Positions 1 through 7,795 of a stretch of DNA of 64,000 bases are shown here, piece by piece. A model generated the notes under the pieces. It saw nothing but the letters and a program-made list of their open reading frames with translations, did not search any database and was not told the origin of the DNA. Source of the DNA: Mucilaginibacter sp. PPCGB 2223 (GTDB taxonomy: Bacteria; Bacteroidota; Bacteroidia; Sphingobacteriales; Sphingobacteriaceae); NCBI RefSeq assembly GCF_001705515.1, contig NZ_MDJS01000004.1:558001-622000 (forward strand), in the 5' to 3' direction. A program made the translations under genes and the position numbers. How positions within the stretch are numbered: the stretch's first letter is position 1; each line of letters begins with the position of its first letter.

Positions 1-234
1 GTAATTGTTGCTTTTGAGAGCGGCGAGCCGATTATGGGCCAGATGCCAAACTCGGTTGAGCTGGAAATTACTTATACCGAACCTGCGGTTAAAGGCGATA
101 CTTCGAGCGGCGCCATGAAAAAGGCTACCGTTGAAACAGGCGCCGAGATCAACGTACCTTTGTTCATCAATTTAGGCGATATGGTGAAAGTAGATACCAC
201 TACCGGCAACTATGTTGAGCGCGTAAAGAAATAG
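1..234 (+). CDS. efp: Elongation factor P, C-terminal part (5' end outside window)
   Basis: The first base of the window is already inside this reading frame; 77 codons remain before the TAG stop. The tail reads ...GEPIMGQMPNSVELEIT and later ...TGAEINVPLFINLGD, the usual C-terminal OB domain (domain III) of EF-P. EF-P binds next to the P-site tRNA of ribosomes stalled on polyproline stretches and stimulates peptide-bond formation. The modified-lysine loop lies in the missing N-terminal part, so the modification type cannot be judged. A hairpin terminator follows immediately downstream. Confidence 0.93.
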   Translation, partial: VIVAFESGEPIMGQMPNSVELEITYTEPAVKGDTSSGAMKKATVETGAEINVPLFINLGDMVKVDTTTGNYVERVKK

Positions 235-253
235 GGATAATTTAATGATATTG

Positions 254-285
254 AAAAGCTCTCCGGCATTCGGGGGGCTTTTTTT
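254..285 (+). terminator. Rho-independent terminator of efp
   Basis: An 11-bp stem (AAAAGCTCTCC with GGGGGGCTTTT, two G-U pairs) with a 7-nt loop is followed by a T-run. It lies about 20 bp after the efp stop. Because it overlaps the longest reading frame of the next gene, it argues that the next gene starts further downstream. Confidence 0.75.
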
Positions 286-292
286 GTTTGGG

Positions 293-784
293 ATGCAAAG
301 CGTATATTTGAGTATGAGCCTTTTCGGAATTGGTTACGAGGTGTACATCATCTGCGTACTACTTGGTATCCCTGTTTTCTTCCTGTCAAAGTACATTTCC
401 AAGAAATTGATAAAGGAGAAAAAAAACCAAATGATCGGCACATGGCTGGCGACGATCATCCTAACGCCAATTATATATTGTTCCATTGTATTATTTTTCG
501 TTTTTTGTGTAGAATACTATCCCAATAATGATTTTGATAAAGATAAATGGAAAGCAGATAAAGAAAAACGCTATGAACTTACAAAGGATCTGATTGGCAG
601 CAAATTACTAATCGGGATGACTAAGGATCAGGTAAGAGCAACTCTTGGCGATGAAGAAAATATTAACGACAATAATGATTGGTATTACGAAATTGGGTAT
701 AAACCGGAGTTATTCAATATCGATCCGAACAGCATCCATATCACTTTTGAAAAGAATAGGGTTGTTGAAGTATTTGAACATTGA
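293..784 (+). CDS. Small membrane protein with BamE/SmpA-like C-terminus, unknown function
   Basis: A frame open from 245 would begin inside the efp terminator, so the start is more likely ATG 293 (163 aa) or ATG 314 (156 aa). Two hydrophobic segments near the N-terminus (around IICVLLGIPVFFLS and ATIILTPIIYCSIVLFFVF) are followed by a soluble region with LIGMTKDQVRATLGDEE and a WYYEIGY strand. That 'G-M-x-x-x-x-V-x-x-x-L-G' turn resembles the BamE/SmpA-type fold found in many small envelope proteins. The gene ends 6 bp before the ATG of the folate cyclo-ligase, so the two may share a transcript. The fold assignment is inferred from a short motif; function unknown. Confidence 0.6.
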   Translation: MQSVYLSMSLFGIGYEVYIICVLLGIPVFFLSKYISKKLIKEKKNQMIGTWLATIILTPIIYCSIVLFFVFCVEYYPNNDFDKDKWKADKEKRYELTKDLIGSKLLIGMTKDQVRATLGDEENINDNNDWYYEIGYKPELFNIDPNSIHITFEKNRVVEVFEH

Positions 785-790
785 TTGATA

Positions 791-1363
791 ATGCCAACCA
801 AACAACAACTCCGCAAAATCTACTTAGCCAAAAGGCAGCAGCTTTCGCCCGAAGAATATGCGGAATTGAACAGGCAATTGCTCACGGAGTTTCAGCAACT
901 CGACTTTACCGGAATAAAATACCTGCACTGCTATTTGCCCATCTTATCAAAAAAAGAACCTGATACGCGGCTGCTGCTCAACTGGCTCAAAGTAACACGC
1001 CCTGATATTAAGATCGTATACCCGCAAACCGATTTTGCCGACCATAGCATGCGCCATTTTGCTGATGACGCCGATCTTGTTTTGGCCGAAAACATGCTGG
1101 GTATTACCGAGCCCATTGCCGGCAATATGGTTGATGTGAGCAATATAGACATGGCTGTTGTGCCGCTCCTGGCTTTCGATAAGCGCGGTTTCCGTGTTGG
1201 CTACGGCAAAGGGTTTTACGATCGTTTTATGGCGCAATGTAAACCCGGCGCGCATTTTATCGGCCTGTCATTTTTCGGCCCTGAGGAAAAGATAGAAGAT
1301 ATTGATGGATACGACAAACCTTTGCATCAGTGCATCACTCCTGATCAACTGTACCTGTTTTAG
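791..1363 (+). CDS. 5-formyltetrahydrofolate cyclo-ligase
   Basis: About 190 aa, normal for this family. The enzyme converts 5-formyl-THF to 5,10-methenyl-THF using ATP, rescuing a dead-end folate in the cytoplasm. The diagnostic C-terminal block VPLLAFDKRGFRVGYGKGFYDRF, with the GxGxGYYD-like nucleotide/substrate loop, is present; the N-terminus has the expected basic helix KQQLRKIYLAKRQQLS. A TTG at 785 is in frame, but ATG 791 is the better start. It converges with the next gene, with only 3 bp between the stops and no visible terminator. Confidence 0.93.
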   Translation: MPTKQQLRKIYLAKRQQLSPEEYAELNRQLLTEFQQLDFTGIKYLHCYLPILSKKEPDTRLLLNWLKVTRPDIKIVYPQTDFADHSMRHFADDADLVLAENMLGITEPIAGNMVDVSNIDMAVVPLLAFDKRGFRVGYGKGFYDRFMAQCKPGAHFIGLSFFGPEEKIEDIDGYDKPLHQCITPDQLYLF

Positions 1364-1366
1364 CTA

Positions 1367-1921
1367 CTACCTTTCAGCCAGGGCGCTGCCCCGTACAGGA
1401 GCGTTGTCTATCGCGCGTGAGAACCAGGCATTCCATTCTTCCTGTTTGATATCATTTTGCATGTGCATGGTTTGCCTTTCGTAATCTGCGTTAATCTTCT
1501 GGTATTTAGCGTCGACCTGCCTGAATATAGCGCCTATCTCCTGTGCGTAGTTTGCAGTGTAGTGCGCCTGTCTGAATGCCCTGTACAATTCGGCACGCAT
1601 CAGGTAGGCTATATTATAGTGCCCCTGTTCGTGCCGCAAAACCTGCAGCAGCATGTCCTGGTCTTTGATCCAGTTTAAATGAATGAAGGATTTATCACGG
1701 TTAAAAACCAGCTGTACATTAAAATCGACAGAGTAGCTGTTATTGCGGCCCGTGGCCTGGTATGTGTATTTAACATCGCAATCGGTATAGGCCAATGCCT
1801 GGTTACCTGCCGACGGCACACCCTGGAAATCGCTGGCGGCGAGCCGGCGATAATACTGCGCCGAAGCCAAAAAAGGAATTGAACAAATTAAGCATAGAAT
1901 ACCCCGTCGTTTACCTCTCAT
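1367..1921 (-). CDS. Secreted DUF922-type putative zinc protease
   Basis: 184 aa with an N-terminal signal peptide (basic MRGKRRG, hydrophobic ILCLICSIPFLASA). The middle holds LRHEQGHYNIAYLMRAELY, an HExGH zinc-ligand motif in the setting seen in DUF922 proteins (predicted Zn-dependent proteases). The N-terminal half is a beta-rich domain with conserved YTDCDVKYTY. Probably periplasmic. Substrate unknown. Catalytic activity is inferred from the HEQGH motif only. Confidence 0.72.
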   Translation of the reverse strand: MRGKRRGILCLICSIPFLASAQYYRRLAASDFQGVPSAGNQALAYTDCDVKYTYQATGRNNSYSVDFNVQLVFNRDKSFIHLNWIKDQDMLLQVLRHEQGHYNIAYLMRAELYRAFRQAHYTANYAQEIGAIFRQVDAKYQKINADYERQTMHMQNDIKQEEWNAWFSRAIDNAPVRGSALAER

Positions 1922-2000
1922 CTTTATTTCTGTGGTTTAATCATCAGTACAGACTAAACGATTAATCATAAGTTTATTGTATGAGGCAAAAAAATTAAGT

Positions 2001-2035
2001 AAAAAAACAGCGCCCCGGGTTATCGGAGCGCTGTT
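2001..2035 (-). terminator. Rho-independent terminator of the His-rich secreted protein gene
   Basis: On the minus strand AACAGCGC pairs perfectly with GCGCTGTT around a 14-nt loop and is followed by a run of seven T and a second T-rich stretch. It lies 28 bp after the stop of the gene at 2063-2563. Confidence 0.8.
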
Positions 2036-2062
2036 CAATAATAACATATGACGTGTTAACGA

Positions 2063-2563
2063 TTAATCGTGTCCATGCCCGTGTCCATGATCGCCATGCC
2101 ATTCGGGGCCTCTGCCACCATGGCGGCCATGATCCCAATGGCCATGATCTTCGTCGTGATGGCGGTACTCAACCGTGCGGTATTCTTCATGGCGATATAC
2201 TACCGGATGGTAACGTTCCACATAATATGCCCTTCGCGGCGCAAAATAAGTATAAGGTCTGTCGCCATAATAGCGAACCGGTACATGGTGCAGGCTACCT
2301 ATATTGTAACTTGCATAAAAGCCTGGCAATGATGCCGAGAATACCCAGTTAGGGCCGTCGTAATAATAGTAACCGCCTCTTTCAGCATCGTAATAACTAT
2401 CGATCTCGGGGATATAGTAATAACGGATAGTGTGGGCGTAAGCCGGGGGCGCCCAAACGGGCGGTGTGCCTATGTGTAAGGAAAAGGAAACCTGTGCTTT
2501 TGCAGTATTTACGGCTATCAGCATTAAAAAGGCCGATAGCATACTTAATGTTACTTTTTTCAT
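2063..2563 (-). CDS. Secreted histidine/tyrosine-rich protein, unknown function
   Basis: 166 aa with a clear signal peptide (MKKVTLSMLSAFLMLIAVNTAKA). The body is rich in Tyr and Pro (PPAYAHTIRYYYIPEID, YYYYDGPNWVFSASLPG), a pattern of many small secreted Bacteroidota proteins, and it ends in a long His/Asp/Gly tail (HGHWDHGRHGG... HGHGHGHD). The tail could bind metal ions, but that is inference. Translated alone, with its own terminator downstream. Low-complexity composition limits homology-based naming. Confidence 0.75.
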   Translation of the reverse strand: MKKVTLSMLSAFLMLIAVNTAKAQVSFSLHIGTPPVWAPPAYAHTIRYYYIPEIDSYYDAERGGYYYYDGPNWVFSASLPGFYASYNIGSLHHVPVRYYGDRPYTYFAPRRAYYVERYHPVVYRHEEYRTVEYRHHDEDHGHWDHGRHGGRGPEWHGDHGHGHGHD

Positions 2564-2779
2564 GGTGTTTATGGTTGTTGCATTTACATCAACTATAAAA
2601 CAAACATAATGCCACCGGGTAATTTTTTGGAAAGTGTATTTATTGCAAAATATTGATTGCCTGTGTTTTGTTGTTTAAAAACATGCCTTTAACCGCTCTT
2701 AAAAAGAGAATTTACCGATAGGTTTTTTTACCAATAACCCAATAAAAGTGTATGGTTTTAACTACACTTATCTGGCCGG
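2564..2779. other. AT-rich spacer between two minus-strand genes
   Basis: 216 bp, AT-rich, upstream of the His-rich gene. It probably carries its promoter. No convincing gene, hairpin or repeat was seen. Confidence 0.4.
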
Positions 2780-3718
2780 CTACTTTTTATTCTGCTCTTT
2801 TTGCTGGCTGAGCATGTTCAGGCTCATCATCTCTTTCATGGTTTGGTGCATAGCCTCGGTCGAGCCATCGAGGAAGATGACGTTGCCTTTGGAGTTTTCT
2901 GAAAAATGCTTGATGGCTTCCGTCCACATCGTAAACAAAATTACCGAGGTATCCATCTCGGCCTCTTTCATCTCTTTTGCGGCAACGCTCATACCTTTAG
3001 CTACTTCCTCACGGAATAGGGCAATACCCTGGCCGCGCAGCTGGGCAGCCTGGCGCTCGGCTTCAGCGGCAATTTTAATGGCGTTGCCTTCGGCTTCGGC
3101 GGCCTTGGTTTTGGTGATGAGCAGGGCCTGGCCTTCGTTCTCGGCAGCGGCTTTGAGGTTGTTCGATGCTACTACCTGGCTCATGGATTTGAGGATCACA
3201 TCATCGAAAGTAATATCGTTCAGTTGCAGATCCTGCAGGTGATAACCCCAGGTTTCTAAAACCTGGTCGATCTGTCCTTTAACGTGTTCAACAATGTCTC
3301 TCCTTAAGATCAGTACATCGGCCTGGCGCTTGGTAGCCACGAAGGCACGGATAGAGCCTTCGATGGTGCGGATGAGCGCCTGCATCAGGTTTCGTTCATC
3401 AATAAACTTAAAGGCTACGTTTTTAATGTTTTCCTCATCCTGGTTCAATACCGAATAAAGCAGCATGGCTTTGAAATATACGTTGGCCTGGTCGACAGTA
3501 ACTGCCTGGAACTCGAGCTCGACCGAGCGGTTCTGGATAGAGATACGCGCGTATATCTGTTCGATCAGGGGTATCTTAAAATTAAGTCCGGGTGTCATTA
3601 TCCGGCTGTATTTGCCAAATACGGTAACTACAGCAATAGTGCCCTGGCTAACGGTAACAAATGAGCTTGAAATGAGGATCAGTAAAACAAATACGATCAC
3701 TCCGACGGCTATCATCAT
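2780..3718 (-). CDS. SPFH / band-7 membrane protein (stomatin-like)
   Basis: 312 aa. One N-terminal transmembrane helix (IAVGVIVFVLLILISSSFV) is followed by the SPFH domain: VSQGTIAVVTVFGKYSRIMTPGLNFKIPLIEQ, then QNRSVELEFQAVTVDQANVYF, then the ERNLMQALIRTIEGSIRAFVATK region. A long Ala/Glu-rich coiled coil (AAENEGQALLITKTKAAEAEGNAIKIAAEAERQAA) follows, as in QmcA/slipin/stomatin proteins that oligomerise into membrane scaffolds. No NfeD-type protease partner is adjacent. Exact role unknown. Confidence 0.9.
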   Translation of the reverse strand: MMIAVGVIVFVLLILISSSFVTVSQGTIAVVTVFGKYSRIMTPGLNFKIPLIEQIYARISIQNRSVELEFQAVTVDQANVYFKAMLLYSVLNQDEENIKNVAFKFIDERNLMQALIRTIEGSIRAFVATKRQADVLILRRDIVEHVKGQIDQVLETWGYHLQDLQLNDITFDDVILKSMSQVVASNNLKAAAENEGQALLITKTKAAEAEGNAIKIAAEAERQAAQLRGQGIALFREEVAKGMSVAAKEMKEAEMDTSVILFTMWTEAIKHFSENSKGNVIFLDGSTEAMHQTMKEMMSLNMLSQQKEQNKK

Positions 3719-3835
3719 GGCTTTAAGGTTTATTTTATACGAATGTATAGAAAATACCCGGCATATTTATTTGGTTCGCTTTTTGTTTTACAGAGATAGA
3801 TTTACCGGTTGGTGATCGATAAAACAAACACTACC

Positions 3836-4021
3836 ATGAACTTAAAACGTACTTTCGGAGCCATACTGACCGTGTTAGGCATTATCGGCTTAATCTATGC
3901 TGGCATCAGCATTATCCAGCACAGTGCACAATACACCAGCATTACGGTGTTCGGCATTATAGGCCTGCTGTTCTTTTTTTCGGGCATCGGGTTAGTAAGG
4001 GTTACCAAAGATGAGGCTTAA
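3836..4021 (+). CDS. Small two-helix membrane protein
   Basis: 61 aa from ATG 3836 (MNLKRTFGAILTVLG). An in-frame GTG lies upstream at 3809, but the hydrophobic protein starts more naturally at 3836. Two predicted transmembrane helices (GAILTVLGIIGLIYAGISII and ITVFGIIGLLFFFSGIGLV) are joined by a short polar loop. The pattern is common in Sphingobacteriaceae, but no function is known. It is divergent from the SPFH gene; its last 4 bp overlap the 3' end of the converging CapA-like gene. Confidence 0.7.
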   Translation: MNLKRTFGAILTVLGIIGLIYAGISIIQHSAQYTSITVFGIIGLLFFFSGIGLVRVTKDEA

Positions 4022-5130
4022 TTGCCCTGTACGGTTATCTTCCCGTCATCAGCTATCGTTAACCCGGGGTTAGGGAAATCGGCCTTAGTCAGGGCTCGCA
4101 CCCGGGTTATTACTTTGTTCGAGCTGTCGCGCTGCAGGCCGCCGGCATGAGTTTGTTTTAAAGCGATGATCTGCCCGTTAATGAACTCGCCATTTTTGTT
4201 AAGGTTGACTTTTAGTAACGATGACAGACCGCAAACCCCGTCGACACTCACGCATTTATAGGTACAAAAGTTACCGAGGCTATAGGCGATCAGCCGGCCC
4301 TTGTATCGCTCCATTGCGCGGTTAACATGCGGGCCGTTGCCAAAAACCACATCGGCGCCGGCATCAACGGCGGTATGCGCAAAGGCACGAACATCGCCGC
4401 GCTTTTGCCCGAGGTACGATTCGCCGCCGGGCGGAACATGCTCATAGGCCACACCCTCCGCACCGCCATGAAAAGATACGATCACGATATCCACCTGTCT
4501 TTTCAGACCGCCGATGACCTGCGCTTCGTTCTTCAGATCGAGGATGGGCAGGGTACTGGCATTGGGCGCAAAAGCACAAAAGCCATAGGTAACGCCATTT
4601 TGCTTAAAGATTGCTGTGGGATGGCTCAATAAGCCGCCATAATTTATGCCCGCGCTATCTAACGTTTTGGCGGTGCTGATGCGGCCCTCTTCGCCAAAAT
4701 CGCCGCTGTGGTTATTGGCCAGGCTAAGCACATCAAAACCCGCATCTTTAAGCACGTTTACATAGGCCGTAGGCATTTTGAAGAAGTAGGCTATGGCCAG
4801 GTTTTTTTTATACCTCGCCGGGCTGCCTTTATCCAGCAGGGTACCTTCGAGGTTGCCAAAGGTTACATCGGCATTGCGCAATTCGTTCAGCACTGCTTTA
4901 AAACTATTTTTGGCGCTATCGGGAGGTAAGGTGTTTTTATTTGGATATGCCGTACCCAGCATAATATCGCCGACAGCTGCAATAGAAATGGTATCGTGCG
5001 GTTTGGCAACCGGTTTGGCTACTGGCTTGCCGGCAGGCGCCGGCGAAAGCCTTATCGGTGCGGGTGCGTTGTTACAGGCTGCAACAAACAAAGCCGCAAT
5101 ACATGCAAAAACAAAAAAAAACTTCTTCAT
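4018..5130 (-). CDS. CapA-family lipoprotein (metallophosphatase fold)
   Basis: 370 aa. A lipoprotein signal (FVFACIAALFVAAC) precedes a Pro/Ala/Lys linker (KPVAKPVAKPH). The CapA/PgsA-type metallo-dependent phosphatase core has its metal-binding motifs in order: AVGDIMLG, FGNLEGTLL, LSLANNHSGDFG, VIVSFHGG, VVFGNGPHV and IAYSLGNF. The family is named after a poly-gamma-glutamate capsule protein, but no capB/capC genes are nearby, so an envelope-associated hydrolase of unknown substrate is the safer statement. Confidence 0.88.
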   Translation of the reverse strand: MKKFFFVFACIAALFVAACNNAPAPIRLSPAPAGKPVAKPVAKPHDTISIAAVGDIMLGTAYPNKNTLPPDSAKNSFKAVLNELRNADVTFGNLEGTLLDKGSPARYKKNLAIAYFFKMPTAYVNVLKDAGFDVLSLANNHSGDFGEEGRISTAKTLDSAGINYGGLLSHPTAIFKQNGVTYGFCAFAPNASTLPILDLKNEAQVIGGLKRQVDIVIVSFHGGAEGVAYEHVPPGGESYLGQKRGDVRAFAHTAVDAGADVVFGNGPHVNRAMERYKGRLIAYSLGNFCTYKCVSVDGVCGLSSLLKVNLNKNGEFINGQIIALKQTHAGGLQRDSSNKVITRVRALTKADFPNPGLTIADDGKITVQGN

Positions 5131-5133
5131 CGG

Positions 5134-5168
5134 GCAAAAAAAATCCCTTCAGTGTAACGTGAAGGGAT
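5134..5168 (-). terminator. Rho-independent terminator of the NlpC/P60 gene
   Basis: On the minus strand a 9-bp perfect stem (ATCCCTTCA with TGAAGGGAT, 8-nt loop) is followed by a run of T. It sits between the NlpC/P60 gene and the CapA-like gene, so these are probably separate transcripts. Confidence 0.85.
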
Positions 5169-5195
5169 CAATATTTTTCTCAATAATGGCGAGTG

Positions 5196-5786
5196 TTATT
5201 TTTTCTCGCCCTTATCGGCATCTTCCTTAGCTACTTCGGCTTTAAACGAATCTAATAAACGGCCGCCTTTAAAAAAGTAGTGGCTATAATAGTCGTCATC
5301 CAGGCTCGATATCTTAACCCCTTCTGACGATGCATGTGCAAACTTACTGTTGCCCAGATAAATACCCACATGCGATATATTACGGCTGTGTATTTTGAAG
5401 AATACCAGGTCACCTTCTTTCAGGTCGTCCTTTTTAATCGGGCTAACCATGCTGAAGATATCGCGCGAGTTACGTTGTATGCTCAGGTTAAATACCTTGC
5501 TGTACAGCTCTTTGGTAAATGCCGAGCAATCAATGCCTTTACGCGAAGTACCACCAAAACGGTAAGGGGTACCTATCCAATCGTAAACAAACTGAAACAG
5601 CTTAACATTCGAGGTAGTAGATAACGCTACCCCCATAATTTGTGAGAAGTAATCTTTTATAAGGCTTTTGTCCTGATCATCAGCAACTTTAGTTTCCTGA
5701 TTGTTTGGTACAGATTTTGTTTGGGCTTGAACCGCTACTGTTGTAACGCTTAAAAATAATGCAAGTGCAATAGTAATTTTCTTCAT
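5196..5786 (-). CDS. NlpC/P60 cell-wall hydrolase (C40 family)
   Basis: 196 aa. A signal peptide (MKKITIALALFLSVTTVAVQAQ) is followed by an NlpC/P60 domain. The catalytic cysteine is in TSRKGIDCSAFTKELY (Cys87), and histidines are in RNISHVGIYLG (His139) and KFAHASSEGV (His151), the standard C-H-H triad of cysteine endopeptidases that cut peptidoglycan stem peptides. The N-x-S motif (IQRNSRDIF) matches the usual 'lpRtS' position. The tail is charged (EVAKEDADKGEKK). Secreted; acts in the periplasm. Confidence 0.93.
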   Translation of the reverse strand: MKKITIALALFLSVTTVAVQAQTKSVPNNQETKVADDQDKSLIKDYFSQIMGVALSTTSNVKLFQFVYDWIGTPYRFGGTSRKGIDCSAFTKELYSKVFNLSIQRNSRDIFSMVSPIKKDDLKEGDLVFFKIHSRNISHVGIYLGNSKFAHASSEGVKISSLDDDYYSHYFFKGGRLLDSFKAEVAKEDADKGEKK

Positions 5787-6751
5787 TTAATGCTTTTTTG
5801 TTGTATCAGGGGGTGCAACAAATTGTTTATTAAATTGACAACTAAATCGTCATCAAACTGCTATTTCCTTAATAATTTATCCAATTATCAGGTCCCGAAG
5901 ATAAACCTATTAATTACTTATCCAAAATAAATGTGAAAAAAATTTGTGGATAACTCATTTAACTGTCAGATTTTCAACAGAAAAGAATTTAACCAGACTG
6001 TCGCAAAAACACATCACAGGCGTACTAAAAGAGGTACAAATGCACGTTATACTATACACTTTTGTTTTCATTAACAGAAAATAAAAGCACTTTTCGAGAA
6101 AAAAATTTACACAATAGTTGGGTAATTCTTAACTTTTGCAATTGCAAAACTCCGGGTACATCATCACTAAAAGTATCTGTAAACAGATCGTGTATTTACC
6201 CCCCGTCAGTTATCCCCCTGCATATTTACCTGTAAACTATAAATTTACCGCCAGGTAAAAACAGGCGTGCATGATTAGCTTTTTTCGAGCCGCTATATTT
6301 GTTACATCATTTGCTAATGTCAGCCCGCATCTATACCCTTTAATCTAACTGATCATGGTGGTGCAAGCCGAGCAATTACTGCGCCGGTACACGGCCCTCA
6401 AATAGTTAACTAAATATACCGGCTTTGCCACATCTGCAACAACACAACCCTGCTTCTCTCAATAACTTATACCTTCTATCCGGCAAATCCTGATGCAGGA
6501 GGTAAAATATTTTGTTTGCCCACGGCTCAACTACAATGCACAAACACATGGTTTTATTTTGCCAAACTTGGCGTTAATGAAATTTTGTTGGGATAAATTA
6601 TCGCCACACAATAAAACCCATTTAATTAACGGTTTACCGGGCATTTTGCCGCGGTGCAATAAAACTGAAACATTCTTGTGGGGTTTTCGCTTTTTACGCG
6701 GATATAATTAGATTTGCGCATTAAATTAAATAAAAGATCTTTTTTAATACA
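5787..6751. other. Long AT-rich intergenic region with DnaA-box-like words and palindromes
   Basis: 965 bp between divergent genes. It holds one perfect DnaA box on the minus strand (TGTGGATAA at 5945-5953), near-boxes TTATCCAAT (5877), TTATCCAAA (5918) and TTATCCCCC (6210), a 16-bp perfect palindrome TTTTGCAATTGCAAAA (6134-6149), the palindrome ATCTGTAAACAGAT (6175-6188) and several TTTACC/GGTAAA words around 6195-6260. A 72-codon frame at 6493-6711 looks non-coding. The region must contain the promoters of the NlpC/P60 gene (minus) and pdhA (plus). Confidence 0.6.
6681..6716 (+). promoter_or_regulatory. Candidate promoter of pdhA
   Basis: TAGATTTG at 6709-6716 matches the Bacteroidota -7 element TAnnTTTG. 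A T-rich TTTT word lies about 21 bp upstream at the -33 position. The start codon follows 35 bp downstream. Confidence 0.5.
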
Positions 6752-7747
6752 ATGAGTTCAGTCGCGATTACCAAAGAAACTTACTTGCATTGGTACGAGT
6801 CAATGCTTTTAATGCGAAAGTTTGAAGAAAAGGCAGGTCAGTTATATGGTCAGCAAAAAATACGTGGCTTTTGCCATTTATATATCGGTCAGGAAGCAGT
6901 TTTAGCCGGCGCGATGTCGGTTTTAAAACACGAAGACAGCATGATAACCGCTTACCGCGATCACGCCCATGCTTTAGCTAAAGGCACGCATCCCAACGCC
7001 GTTATGGCTGAGCTTTATGGCAAAGCAACCGGCTGCTCAAAAGGCAAAGGCGGTTCGATGCACATGTTTGATAAAGAAAACAATTTTTATGGCGGCCACG
7101 GCATCGTGGGCGGGCAGGTACCACTGGGCGCCGGCATAGCTTTCGCCGAAAAATATAAAGGTACCGACCACGTTTGCGTTGCTTACATGGGCGACGGCGC
7201 CGTGCGCCAGGGCGCTTTAACCGAAACCTTTAACATGGCTGCCCTATGGAAGCTGCCTGTAATTTTTGTTTGCGAGAACAACGGTTACGCTATGGGTACC
7301 TCGGTTGCGCGCACTACCGCCCAAACCGATATTTACAAATTAGGCCTGCCTTATGATATCCCATCGTCGCCGGTTGACGGTATGGACCCGGTAGCTGTAC
7401 ACAACGCGATGGACGAAGCCGCGCAACGTGCACGTAAAGGCGATGGCCCTACCTTCCTCGAGATCCGCACCTATCGCTACAAAGGCCACTCGATGAGCGA
7501 TCCGCAAAAATACCGCACCAAAGATGAGGTTGAAAGCTACAAAGCGAAGGACCCTATCGAAACTACCAAAGCCACCATTTTAAAAGAAGGTTATGCCGAC
7601 GAAAAATGGTTTGAAGAAATTGATGAAAAAGTAAAAGCTATTGTTGATGAATCAGTAAAATTCTCTGAAGAGTCGCCGTGGCCGGATGCATCTGAGCTTT
7701 ATACAGATGTATATGTACAAAAGGATTATCCTTACATCAGAGACTAA
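6752..7747 (+). CDS. pdhA: Pyruvate dehydrogenase E1 component, alpha subunit
   Basis: 331 aa, full length. E1-alpha with the beta subunit decarboxylates pyruvate with thiamine diphosphate and acetylates the lipoyl group of E2. The ThDP motif runs from GDGA (147-150) to NN (176-177), the expected spacing. YRDHAHALAKG and KGKGGSMHMF are typical of the alpha subunit, and RYKGHSMSDPQKYR is the conserved late motif. The beta subunit is not adjacent; E2 follows after 48 bp, so the E1-beta gene must be elsewhere. Confidence 0.96.
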   Translation: MSSVAITKETYLHWYESMLLMRKFEEKAGQLYGQQKIRGFCHLYIGQEAVLAGAMSVLKHEDSMITAYRDHAHALAKGTHPNAVMAELYGKATGCSKGKGGSMHMFDKENNFYGGHGIVGGQVPLGAGIAFAEKYKGTDHVCVAYMGDGAVRQGALTETFNMAALWKLPVIFVCENNGYAMGTSVARTTAQTDIYKLGLPYDIPSSPVDGMDPVAVHNAMDEAAQRARKGDGPTFLEIRTYRYKGHSMSDPQKYRTKDEVESYKAKDPIETTKATILKEGYADEKWFEEIDEKVKAIVDESVKFSEESPWPDASELYTDVYVQKDYPYIRD

Positions 7748-7795
7748 TACCGTTTATCTAAAAAATATTAATAAAACTATTCATCAAATAAATAT

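Noticed and set aside
245..292. Extended N-terminus of the small membrane gene from ATG 245
   Set aside because: It would be encoded by the efp terminator hairpin, giving KSSPAFGGLFLF, an unlikely start.
6493..6711. 72-codon frame in the long gap upstream of pdhA
   Set aside because: Its end overlaps the pdhA promoter region, its composition is low-complexity AT-rich, and no family resemblance is visible.
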